Assembly (NCBI GenBank): GCA_964247055.1
Contig: OZ176059.1
Coordinates: 372,001 to 436,000, forward strand
DNA: 64,000 nt
DNA from: Paragordius varius
Taxonomy: Eukaryota; Nematomorpha
Reading direction: 5' to 3'
The position numbers were made by a program, and so were the translations under genes. A model generated the notes under the pieces. It had not been told where the DNA came from, made no database searches, and was given only the letters and a program-made list of their open reading frames with translations. The stretch's first letter is position 1; each line of letters opens with the position of its first letter. This document shows, piece after piece, positions 19,401 to 32,967 of this stretch.

Positions 19401-22400
19401 GTAATTGTTGTTAGTTTTCATATTCTATTGTATCAATCTATAAGGAGTCAATACCATATATTTTGAAAAAAAATATTTTTTTTTCGTATAATAATTATAA
19501 TATTAATAATGCCGATTGTTATTGGAAAAATACAGTAAAAATTAAAAGTATACGGACGGACTAAACGTGAAAAAAAACGCATAAAGACAAATATTAATTT
19601 TTTTAAAAAACAACAACACTATCCATACTTTGGTAGTTAACCTTAATTTTTTCCTAATAAATATATAATTTTTAATTATAATTAATTATGAAAAATGTGT
19701 AATTGATTGATTGTGTTACCAATATACTTCTCTAATTGCAATTTTAAACAGTGAAATATCATAAGAGCAAAAAAATTACATCTAAAAAGTATATGGGGTT
19801 GTCTTTGAAGAAAAAAAATATTTTTCTTTATATTTTTACTTTTTGTCCGTATATAATTTCAATTTTTACTATATATACCATTTACGTAATTCACCCTTAA
19901 ACAATTCAAATTCACTCTTGAACAATTCAAATTCATTCTAAAAATAGATTATGTGTTTTCGGGCTAATATAACTCATCATCATTATAATATATTCTTATG
20001 GCATAGTTTATTTTTTCAGTATTATATTGATTTTTGAACAAAATTTCATCATTAAAAGCATATTAAAAAATATAGGTAATTGTTAATTTTAAAAAAACAC
20101 ATACTTTATTTTAGGGTGAAATTGAATTGTTCAAGGGGGAATTTGAATTGTTCAAGGGTGATTTTGAACTGTAAATGGTATCACCCTAAAATAAATTATG
20201 TGTTTTCTAAGATTATATATTAGCTATATTTTTTATATTTATAAAAAAAGAAATTTTGTATGTAATCAAAATAATACTGAAAAAATAATAAACTTTGCCA
20301 TAAAAATATATTTAATTTTAATGATGAGTTATATTAGACCGAAGTTTCATAATTTATTTTTACGGTGATATTGAATTGTTCAAGGGTGAATTTGAATTGT
20401 TCAAGGGTGAATTTAAACTATAAATGGTATATAAATATTGTATTATAGATGATTGCAATCGAATATTTGAGTCAATTGATAGCAAACAACACAGAAAATT
20501 TTAATGTAAAGATATCTAAAGTGGGAGAATCAAATACAAGCAATCAAGATAATTTGATACAACTTACAAATTACATTACCAAGTTGTGGCAAGACTTTTT
20601 GGTTTTTGACAAATTTATACATTTTAGTTATTTTATAATTGAGACTGTCTTTTATCATTTTATCTTAACTTTAACAATAAAAAATTTTGTGCAGGGTGGG
20701 GGAAGGAAGGTGGAAAATATATTATTAATCAATATATACCATTTACACTCCAAATTTTTCCCTTGAACTCGAATTCACCCCCTATAAATTTTTATGTGTT
20801 TTTTAATTACCTATAATTTTTGCATAATATTTTTTAAAAAATGAAATTTCTTTTATAAATTAGCATAATATTAAAAAAAGTAAACTATTTAGTGATAAAA
20901 ATATATTTTATAATAATGATGTTTATATTAGCCCCCCGAAAACTAAATTAAATTTTAGGGTATTTGAATTCTTCAAGGGTGCATTTGAGTTGTTCGAGGG
21001 TGAAATTGAATTGTTCAAGAGTGAATTTGAGTTGTTTAAGGGGCAATTCGAGTTGTAAATGGTATATTTTAAAAAAATAGAGTTAAATCAACAGTATAGA
21101 GACTAATATTTGTTAGTTTTATACGGCAAAAATTTTTTTGTATTAATTTCAAATATAGGTAGCAAAGAGCATTGTTTTATTGGTTAATAATACTATAAAA
21201 AGCGAAAAAATTATCATGAGCCAATAATATCTTTGCTATATATTGTGCTATCTAGAGCTATAAGTTATGAAAAAACTATCAAAATACAGTGATTAAATAT
21301 ATACATTGCCAGTTTAATATATAATTTACATTTTTTCAACCAAAAGCAACATTTTTCCAATTTGATTGAAAAAATATGTTGCGTTTGCTTGAAAAAAAAG
21401 TTGTTGCGTTTGCTTGGAAGCTTTTGCTTAAATAATGTTGTTTTGCTTGAAAAATATTGGGTTTTAAAAAATGTTGCGTTTGCTTGGAAGCTTTTGCTTA
21501 AATAATGTTGTTTTGCTTGAAAAATATTGGGTTTTAAAAAATGTTGCGTTATCTTGAAAAAATGTCGCGTTTGCTTTAAAAAATGTTTTCTTTTGCTTTA
21601 AAAAAAGTTCCGTTTGCTTAAAAAAATTGTTGCGTTTGCTTGAAAAAAAAGTTGTTGCGTTTGCTTAGAAGCTTTTGCTTAAATAATGTTGTTTTGCTTG
21701 AAATATTGGGTTTTCTCAAAAAATGTTGCGTTGAAAAAAATGTCGCGTTTGCTTGAAAAAAATGTTGCCCTTGCTTGAAAAAATGTTGTCTTTTGCTTGA
21801 AAAAATGTTGGCTTTGCTTAAAAAAATGGTGAATTTGCTTGAAAAAATGTGCGTTTGCTTAAAAAAATGGTAAATTATAATAATGATTATTACTAATAAT
21901 ATAGCTAACTCAATACGTTATGGAGGATGTTGTATTACAACAAAAAAATAATGCAAGTTTTCACACGAAAAAATGTACATCACCAACTAACCAATTACAT
22001 TATTTTGGTGAAAAGAATGAAAAAAAGATTAATGAACCCAATAATAAGGAATATAAATTATTACAACTCATATGGCGTCAAGTTATAAAGCCAATCTTAT
22101 TATCAAACTCAATGCAAAATTTTTTATTAACACCTATGATAAAGGAATTTGAACAAAAAAACATTATTGAAAACACCAACAATAAAGAAAACCATCAACA
22201 ATCGCAACAAAAACATTTATTATCAATATCTGGCTCATTAGCTTCGAATTTTGATAATTTAAACCTTGATGAACAATTGTTAAATACATTACAGAAATAT
22301 ATGGTTGTTCTTGATAAGTTTGTTGTAACCAATTTTAAAAGTAAACCATATATATTATGTATATATGCCATTTAAAGTTTTAATTAACCCTCGAATAATT

Positions 22401-25400
22401 CAAAAGTCTTGAACAATTCGAATTTACCCTCGAACAATTCAAATTTTCCGTCTAATAATTCAAATTCACCCTAAAAAATAAATTATTTGTTTTTTGAGGC
22501 CTTTAATATAACTCACATTATTAATATATCCTATGGCATAGTAATTATTTTTTAATATTATTATTTTTAAATAAAATTTTATTTTTAAAAGCATATTAAA
22601 AAATATAGGTATCTTTATCGTTAAAAAATATAATAAATAAATTGTTAAAGGGTGCATTTAAAGTTTAAATCCTATATATGTAAATAAATATTATATATAT
22701 ATATATATTTATATATATAATATTTATATGAAATAGATTTACCAGGCCGAAATATAGAATTGGTATATGAATTTTTTGCTATAATATATGGACCATATTA
22801 CACGTATTGTGCCAAACAGCTAAGATTAATATACGATGAAAAAATCAAGCAATTTAATCAAAAAGTTTTATTTTTTTTTCAATTTATAAATTACAGTAAA
22901 AATTGAAACTAATGGTTGCTTATTTTACAACACTGTAGAGTTAAGCAATTTGTAACACACAGTAGTTTATGAAAAAAAGAAAGGAAAAAATTGTTTATTT
23001 AACATTGTTGTTGTTTTTTTCCATACACTACTGTTATGTTGCAAATTGCCCCCAACTTTATAGTGTTGTGAAATAAGCATCCATTAAAAATTAAAATTAA
23101 ACTAAGGACAAAACGTAAAAATATAAAAACGACAAATATTTTTTTAAAAATTATAAAGACTACAAATATTTTTTTTCGTCAAAAGACAACCCCATACATT
23201 ATAAAATAGGGTTAATTTAAATCATTTAATAACAATCGAAAAATATGTAATTGATTGTGTTACCAATATACATATCTATTTTGTATACTTTCCAAGTTTA
23301 AAACTATGAATATCTAATTATATTTAGATTAAAAAGTATGGGGTTGATTGGAAAAATTTATATTTTTTGTTTTGTCCGTAGTATAATTTCAATTTTTATG
23401 TAATACATAATTTTTTTGGAGGAAGTCATATATATAAATTTTTAAAAAAATACTTAAAAATAAAAAACATGTAAAAAATATGGAAGATCTAAATTTTTTT
23501 TAAATATACTGCTTTTTTTCTATATCCATATATAAAAACAATTAAATTTTTCAACAATATGTATAAAGGTTTCATGTCTGTTTTAACTTGCTTGATATAT
23601 TTTTTATTGTGATTTACAGTAAAAACTGCAATTATACCGACAAAATATAAAAATATATAAACAAATATATTTTTTTCTATAAAACAACCATACTTTTTAA
23701 ATCTTGATTTATCATGTAACTCATTGTTTTAAATAACAAAGTGTGAAATAAAGATATATAATACAAACACAATCAATTCTTTTGCAATTATAATAATACC
23801 TTATATGTGAAAAATTAGGGTTTGAAAAAGTATTTTTTTTTTAAAACAATAATTTTTGTCTTTATATTTTTACCTTTTGTCCATATAAAATCAATTTTTA
23901 CTGTAATTGTTTTTTTTGTTTGACTTTATTGTGTATTAGCTCAACCACAAAACTGATATTAATGAAGTGTGTAAAGAATTAATCTTGACCTCTTATGATT
24001 TGAAAATAATGAAAGCATTAACGTTTGGAAGTGGATTTTTGTCCTTTCAAAACTCTTATATACATGTAAATATTTTTTTAATTTTTTATGTACAGTTTAA
24101 ATTCACCCTTGAACAATTCAAATTCACCCTAAAATAAATTAAGTATTTTTTAATAGTAGATATTACTAATATATTTTTATATTTAAAAAAAAGAAGTTTC
24201 GTTTAAAATTTAAAAAATAATGAAAAAATAATAATGCCATTAACATATATTTTATATTAATGATGAGGTATATTAGACTTGTAAATGGTGTATATATCTA
24301 TATATATGTAAATTTTGTTGTAATAGAGTATGCATTTTAATAATTGCTTTTATTTCACAACACAATAGTTGGACAATTGGCAACATCACAGTAGTGTATG
24401 GAAAAAACAACCAAATGTGAATAATTAATTTTTTCCTTTCTTTTTTCATACACTACTGTTATCTTGCAGATTTATTAACTATATTGTGGAATAAGCAACC
24501 ATTAAAATGCATACTGTATATATATTTTTAATAATTTAACATTAATTTGAGTGTATTATTGTTGAATGGGACCATACGTAAACGGAGATTAAGTAAAAAG
24601 AATATATTAATTGTATATTAAAACACGCTTGTTAACTGTATATCAAAATAATTTATATATATATATAACTTAATGAGGTATAAATGTACTCAAATTTAAG
24701 GTAAAGTGCTTGCAATTTTTCAGGTTATTCAATAATATGGTAATACTAAAACATGGTTGCGAGGTTAATATAATAATATATAAAATGTTCATTCAAATGC
24801 GCGTGTAAGTTACAAAACTATAACATCACTACCCCCTTGTAACGAAAGCGGGCGGGTTTCTGACGAATTCTTGTCGAGTACCGTCTTTTCTGTATTTTTG
24901 TGGGGGAGCCAGTTGTCCTAGGTTCCTAGGTGGGTATTATTATAATCGGTCGGTTTCGTCACTTGGGTTGATCGTGTGTTTGAGATTCGGCATGTATAAT
25001 ATCATTCGTGACAGTGGTTACGTCCTCATCACTTGTGTTGTTGAAAGTGTGGTAGTTTATTGTTGTGGCTGGTATATTATTTGATCGGCGTCTTTTCTAA
25101 CGAGCTCCCAGTTTTATCGGTCTACCGGTCCGGCTATATCAATAGGCAAACGCTCCCGTACAACAGCATTATGATCCCATTGATAAGTGGAATTTTTAGT
25201 TACATTCAGCCTACTACGTTGGCACTATTCGCACAGACTACTGGCTTTTACCAGGTCATTTTCTAATTCTGGCCAATAACACGTAAATCTTGCCATCACC
25301 TTCATGCTCCGTTGTTATGACCGCTGTATAGGTATCTCACCACCTTCCTTTGGAGGGGCTTCGGAATTATAATCTAATCATTTAAAATTAATAAGCCATA

Positions 25401-28400
25401 TTGATATGCCAACTCGTCTTTACGGTTTACAAACTTTTCTAATTCTGGATAACTCCAGTCATGGTTGTTTAACGCCTTTGTGACAATTTAAAATTTTCAG
25501 GTATCTGGAAACAGCATAATCTTCATCATAGGCAACGATCTCGTCAATCGGCCATCTCGATAAATAATCAGCTCTATTTTGAGCCCCTTTTTGATGACTT
25601 ATTTCAAAGTCGTATTCATTTATCATATTAATCCACCTTAGTACTTTAGCATTATGTATCTCTTTTAAATTTCGATCTCTATTTATTAACTTTACTAAAG
25701 GTAAATGGTCAGTTAATAATATAAATTTTCTACCATACACGAAACTATGAAACTTTCTTAACGCAAATAATATTGCTTTTAATTCCTTCTCTATAGTGGA
25801 ATAATTCCTTTCAGCGTTGCTAAACTTTTGTGAGGCATACGCTATCGGTATCCTTTCACTATTAACTTCATGACTTAAAATACCCTCGAATCCTAAATCT
25901 GACGCACCAGTTTTTATTATCAATTTCCTATTCGGATTATATGGTGTTAAAAACACTTTTTCGCTTATCAAATTCTTAGCTGCTAACCAGCTTTTCTCAT
26001 GTTTCTCGGTCCAAAACCAATTTGTAGTTTTACTAGTTGGTTCATGTAAGGGACCGACTATAATTTGTAATTTTGGTATAAAACGTTCATGAAACGTCAA
26101 ACCTAAAAAACTACGTAACGACTTTATATCCACCGGCCTTTTTAGTTCCTTAATTGCCTTGATTTTGCTTTTACATAGGCTTATACCCTTCGATATTTCA
26201 AACCCTAAAAAGTTTACTGATTCTGCATCTATCATTATTTTATATTGTATTAAGTTGAATCCGTCATTTTCCGTCCCACCAGTCACTAGGATGTCATCTT
26301 ATATATGCAAGTTCCCGGACTTTCAGTCAGCACTTGTTCCATCACTGGTTGGAAGATGATAGGTGCCGTGGCCAGTCCAAACGGCATGCGTTTGTATCTA
26401 AAAAAATCTTTATGTGTTGATATTGTTAACAATTCCTGACACTCCTCTGCCACTGGCATTTGGAGGTGTGCATTTTTTAAATCAATTTTTGTTAATGTAA
26501 GATCTTCGCCTATTTTTGACACCAACTCATCAGTGGGGATTATATGAGAGTCTGCCTGCAACCACTTATTAATTGTTCGAAAATCACTGCATATTCTTAA
26601 TTCGCCATTCGGTTTAAGTACATTAACCGTAGGCGTGGCCCATGTCACATGTGTAATGTTAGGATCAACCGGTTTTAAGATGCCTAACATTTATATCCTC
26701 ATCAGATCTTTCTCTACCTTTTCACTTAATGGAAAAGGCACCCTGCGACATGGCCATACTTTCGGGATCGCACGCTGCAATGCGAATTTTTACTGGGTCT
26801 TTAAAAACACCCTAACTTATTTTCGAATAAGTTTTTAAAATTTTCACAAATCTTACTCAATATAACATAATTAATTTTAACCTATGGCATCACAATCTGG
26901 AACTTGCCCATCCCAGTCCAGTCCACAGATAAGTGGTGCCATCCCCATAGTTGAGGACACATATGCCCCCCATCATTTGTTTGCCGTTTATCTCCACGTT
27001 TACGGAACCGTGGTATTATTGTACGATTTTACCGGCGGCGTCGGTCTCAGTTTTGGCTTGCCTATTTGTTCTCAAGTTGCAAAATTCATCACGCTGACAT
27101 CTAACCCGGTGTCATAGATGAAATTTTTCCTTAGGCCATTTATTATTAATGCGCTAACTAACGGTGTTTGAGCTTTTGGGCACACATTGATGTATCCTTC
27201 AATAGTTGTTTATTAAAATTAGGTTTCTGTCTTTTGGGTATGCACATTCTTGCAAAATGGTTCAATTTGCCACATTTGATGCGCGCTCGTCTCCACGCTG
27301 TTGTAGGGTGGGTGCGTGGTGCCACAGTGTTTGCATGTAGTAGACGATTTTATTATTGGTTGTCGGTAGTTCTTATTATTGTAGGTATAATGTTGTAAAC
27401 GGTTGATAATATTATTGCTGTTACTATATCGATTGCCAGCTATTGTTATTGTTATTATCATTGTTAGTGCGAGATCTACGATTGTGTTTAATGGGACAGG
27501 AATACCGTTTATCAAAGCATCTGGGTACCTGAAATGGATCTCCATCCACATCTCTAGTTGGGGTTATCGCTGTCCTATTATGAACGCATCAAGTATGCGC
27601 TGTTCTATGGTTTCAATGAATTAGCTTATCTTGACACGCTAATGCGTTAGATTTAGGATTTGGGTGTATTTTAAGTCATGAGGTTATTAGTGAAAGGGTA
27701 CCGATTGCGTATGCCTTACAAAAATGTAGCAACGCTGAAAGGAATCCTTCCACTATCGAGAAAGAATTGAAAGCAATATTGTTTGCGCTAAGAAAGTTTT
27801 ATAGTTTAGTGTATGGTAGAAAATTTGTAATAACTGATCAATTGCCACTAGTAAAGTTAAATCATAGAGATCGAAACTTAATAGAAATACAGAATTCTAA
27901 AGTGCTAAGGTGGATTAATAAAATAAATGAATACGATTTTGAAATAAGTCATTAAAAGGGGGCTCAAAATAGAGCTGATTATTTATCGAGATAACCGATT
28001 GACGAGATCGATGTCTATGATGAAGATTATGCGACTACCAGATACCTGAGATTTTTGAATTGTCATTACATGCGGTTAAGCAGAGATGAAATTCGAAAAA
28101 AAACCGCGTTAGATCCGGTATTACAAAAAGTAGTTAAAGCTTTAAACAACCATGACTGGAGTTCTCCAGAATTGGAGAAGTTTGTAAACCGTAAAGACGG
28201 GTTGGCATATCAATATGGCTTATTAAGTTTAAATGATCGGATTATAATTCCGAAGCCCCTCCAAAAGGAGGTGGTGAGATACCTACACAGCGGTCATAAC
28301 AACGGAGAGACCATGAAAGCGATGACAAGATTTACGTGTTATTGGCACGTAGTAGGCCTAACGTAACTCAGAATTCCACTTATCAGTGGGATCATATAGG

Positions 28401-30320
28401 TGTGTGGGAGCGTTTGCATATTCATATAGCCGGACCGGTAGACGGTTACTATTGGTTGTTGATAACTGATAGTGCCTCTAAATGGGCAGAAGGGTTTACA
28501 TAAAAGTAACCGCAGCAAATATAATCCATAAAGTAGAAGAAACGTTTGCAAGGTTTCGTTTTTCAGTTTTAACATTGAGTACTTTGCGTCAAACCTAAGT
28601 AAGTTAGTGGTTAAACATATTAAGTTACCCCCTATTATCTAAGAGTAATGGATTGATACAAAGGTTAGTGGGTACGATAAAAAATAAATACAAATAAAAA
28701 ATAATGCGATATCCACAAACAAAGCGTTTAATAATAGCCTATGGGCGTATAGAATCTCTATACACACCACAACTAAAGAACCGGCTCAATTGATATTTAA
28801 GCACACACCTCATACCCCCTTAACCTGGTTAAATATTAGGGCAAGATTGTTGGATTCACCCCGACATCATCAGTTTGCGATTAATGAAGCAGTAATGATT
28901 AAAAATGAAGTAAGTCCAGGTTGGCACGCAGGAGAGATCACGGACCGTACAGGGTTATTGTCATACAAGGTGTGGGACATAGACTGAGAGCTGTTAGGAA
29001 AACACGCCGATCGAATAATATACCAGCCACAACAACAAACTACCATTTTCAGCAACACAAGTGATGAGGACGTAAGCACTGTCAGGAATGATATTACACA
29101 TGCCGAATCTCAACCAAACAGCACGATCAACCCAAGTGACGAAACCGAACCCAATTAATAATAATACCCACCCATGAACCTACGACAACCAGCTCCCCCA
29201 CAAAAATACAGGAAACACTGTATCAGATGAGAATTCGTCAGAAACCCGTCCGCTTTCGTTACAAGGGGTTAGTGATGTTAGAGTTTTGTAACATACATCG
29301 CATTTGAATGAACATGTTATATATTATTATATTAACCTCGCAACCATGTTTTAGTATTATTATATTATTGAATAACCTGTAAAATTGCAGGCACTTTACC
29401 TTAAATTTGAATATAATTTATATACAATAAACGTCTGAACATTAATTGAGCTGGGGTTTCTTTAATTGAAGAATATAAATTATTTTCGACACGTGAATAG
29501 TATAAAAATATGGTAATTTATTTAAAACGTATCATAGGATTAGAGTTTCTATACGCCCATAGGCTACTATTAAACGCTTCGTTTGATTCTCTTGCATTTA
29601 TTTTTTATCGTACCCATTAACCTTTCTACCATCCCATTACACTTAGGATGGTAGGGAGTAACCTTAATATGTTTCACTCCTAACTTACTTAAGCTTGACG
29701 TAAAGTAGTACTCATTGTTAAAGTACGATGCGTTATCGCTAACTATCTCTCTAGCAAAACCAAACTTTCAACCGTTTTTACTATATCGGCTGGTTGTTTT
29801 AGGTTTCTGAGTAGTAATATTGTTTATGCTTGAGGTGCTCTGGGTAATCGGTTGGGTTTCATCACTTGGGTTGATCGTGCTGTTTGGTTGAGATTCGGCA
29901 ATTGTAAAAATTACAATTTAAATTTTATAATATCGCGTGAAAAACTTAAAATTTTTTCTTGGCTATTATTTCTTAAATGTTAAGGTTTATTAAAAGATGT
30001 AGTTTTATGGATATAATGGTTTAATAAGACGATTTTATTAAAGATGAAACTAGGTTTATTAGTATAAGGTGGGGAGGGCGGGACATTTATGTATATAACT
30101 TTAGTTAGTGAAAAAGTTACGAATTTATATACAGTATTGAAATTACACACGGACAAAACGTAAAAAAAGGACAAAAAATTTTTTATCCTAATAACAACCG
30201 TACTTTGCTTAATTCCTAATTTATTCCTATTAAAATCATTTAATTACAATCATTAAATACATAATGAATTGTGTTATCAATAAACATATCTAATTCATTA
30301 TTTTGCAATTCAAACAATGA

Positions 30321-30363
<43 letters not shown>

Positions 30364-30528
30364 CTATATAAAAAGTATGGTTGTACCTTTTAGTAGAAAA
30401 TATTTGTCTTTACATTTTTACATTTTGTCCATATAGTATAATTTTCAATTTTTACTGTATCTCCATAGCAATAATAAACTAATCTTTTATTTTTTACGTC
30501 TTGTCGGTATAATTTCAATTTTTACTGC

Positions 30529-30567
<39 letters not shown>

Positions 30568-32555
30568 AATTTGATTACAGAAAATTTTAGAAATTTTAGT
30601 TGCCTATTACACACAAAAATGCAAGAATAGCCAACAAAATTTGAATGTTTCAATTAAACAAGAAAGCCTACAGACTAGCTATGTTAAAACCTATCTTCAC
30701 ACTCAAATCATGGATTCTATGGAAAATATTAGACGTATTGGTAATTTTTTATATGAATCATATATTATATAGTGGTTTTTTTAGATTTTAGACAATTAAA
30801 AATAGTTAATTTATTTTACTTCATTTAATAAATAAATACTAAAACTTTTACATGAATTTTATATGTTTTACCAAAAAGCCTTTTTTTAAAAAAAACCATT
30901 CCACTAGTTATTAGGCAAATAATCCAAACGATATGATTTTAACCCTTGATTTTTTGCGTACAACATCCTTGGCAAAGTTTATTCCCCATTTTTATACAAA
31001 CGTTTATTTTTTGTTTCGAAAATATCTTTAATATCTTTTTAGTTAGATTTTGTTTTATTCCATGTAATACCATTTACAATTCAAATTTACCTTTAAACAA
31101 TTAAATTCACCCTCAAATAAAATATGTTTTTCAAGATAAAAATTGTCTATTTTTATATATGTTTTAACAAAATTTTGTTTTAAATTAAAATAATCTGAAA
31201 AAATAATTATTGGTGTCATAAAGATATATTTCATATTTTTAAAGGACTTATATTAGTTCGAAAACATATAATTTATTTTTAGGGTGAATTTGAACTGATT
31301 AAGGGTGATGAATTGTTCGAGGGTGGTTTAAGGTGATTTTTAACTGTAAATGGTGTTATATATATCTTATCATTAAATTGAAGTTTTACGGACAAAACGT
31401 AACAATATTAAAGCTAAATATTTGTAAAGATAACCATCATACTTTTTTTAAACCTTAATCTTTCCTATATAAATTATTCAATTACAATTATATAATTATT
31501 TGTGTTAGCAATATTCATTTCCATTTTCATAATTTGCAATTTAAGCGCCAATGAGTTACAAGTAAAATAAATTTAGGTTGTTTAATAAAGTGTCGGCTTG
31601 TCTTTTATAAAATATTTTTTTTATATTTTTATGTTGTGGTGTCCGTATAAATTTTATTAATTTTGTTCAATCCACCCATAACAAATTTAAATATTTTAAT
31701 AGTTTAGATTTACCTCAAAAAAACACGGGAAAAAATATAATATTTTAAATTGATTAACACTATTTTTTTTGGAATTATGAATATCCTTATGTCATCATAT
31801 GTCATATGAACCATTTACAGTTCAAATTCACCCTCGAACAATTCAAATTCACCCCAAAAATAAATTATGCGTTTTCGAACTAATATAACTCATTATTAAT
31901 ATAAAATATATATTTATGGCATAATTAATTATTTTTTTCAGTATTATTTAATTTAAAACATAATTTTATTTTTTATAAAATATATTAAAATATAGGTATT
32001 TTTTAATCTTAAAAAACATGTTATTAATTTGAGGGTGAATTTGAATTGTTCGAGGGTGAATTTGAATTGTTCAAGGGTGAATTTGAATTGTTTAAGGGTG
32101 AAATTGAATTGTAAATGGTATATATAGTATATAAATTCCTTCTTGAACAATTCAAATTCACCCTAAAAATAAAATATGTATTTTCTAACCAATATAACTA
32201 ACTCATTATTAATATAAAATATATCTTTATGGCATAGTTTATTATTTTTTCAGTAGTTTTTTAATTTAAAACAAAATTTTATTTTTTTAAATGTATATTA
32301 AAACATGGGTAATTTTTAATCTAAAAAACATGGAATTTATTTGAGGGTGAATTTGAATCTTAAATGGTTATTATATGGGTGTTTGTTTTGAAGGTGAAAT
32401 TATGTGGCATTTAAGTACATACCTTGAAGCACATATTATTAACCTTGACTGGTTAAATGATACACCGAATGGTATAAAAAATAATGAACAACAATCATCC
32501 ATTAATAAAAATGATCGTATTATATTACCACCACAAACCAAGGAAGAATTTCAAG

Positions 32556-32598
<43 letters not shown>

Positions 32599-32924
32599 AT
32601 TTTTTTATTACAATTTTCATCATTTCAAAAAAACAGTAAAAATCGATATTTACGGACAAAACATTAAAATATACAGATGAAAAATATTTTTTTTGATTAA
32701 AATACAACCATACTTTTTAAATCTTGAATTTTTAAATATAACTCATTGTTTTAAACTTCAATGTATAAATTTGAATTGTATAATGGTAAAACAATCAATT
32801 ACATATTTTACGATAGTAATTGAGTGTAATTTTAATAGATTAAGGTTTAAAAAGTATGATTGCCTTTTGGGAAAAAAATTTGTCTTTATATTTTTTCATT
32901 TTGTCCGTATAAAGTCAATTTTTA

Positions 32925-32967
<43 letters not shown>

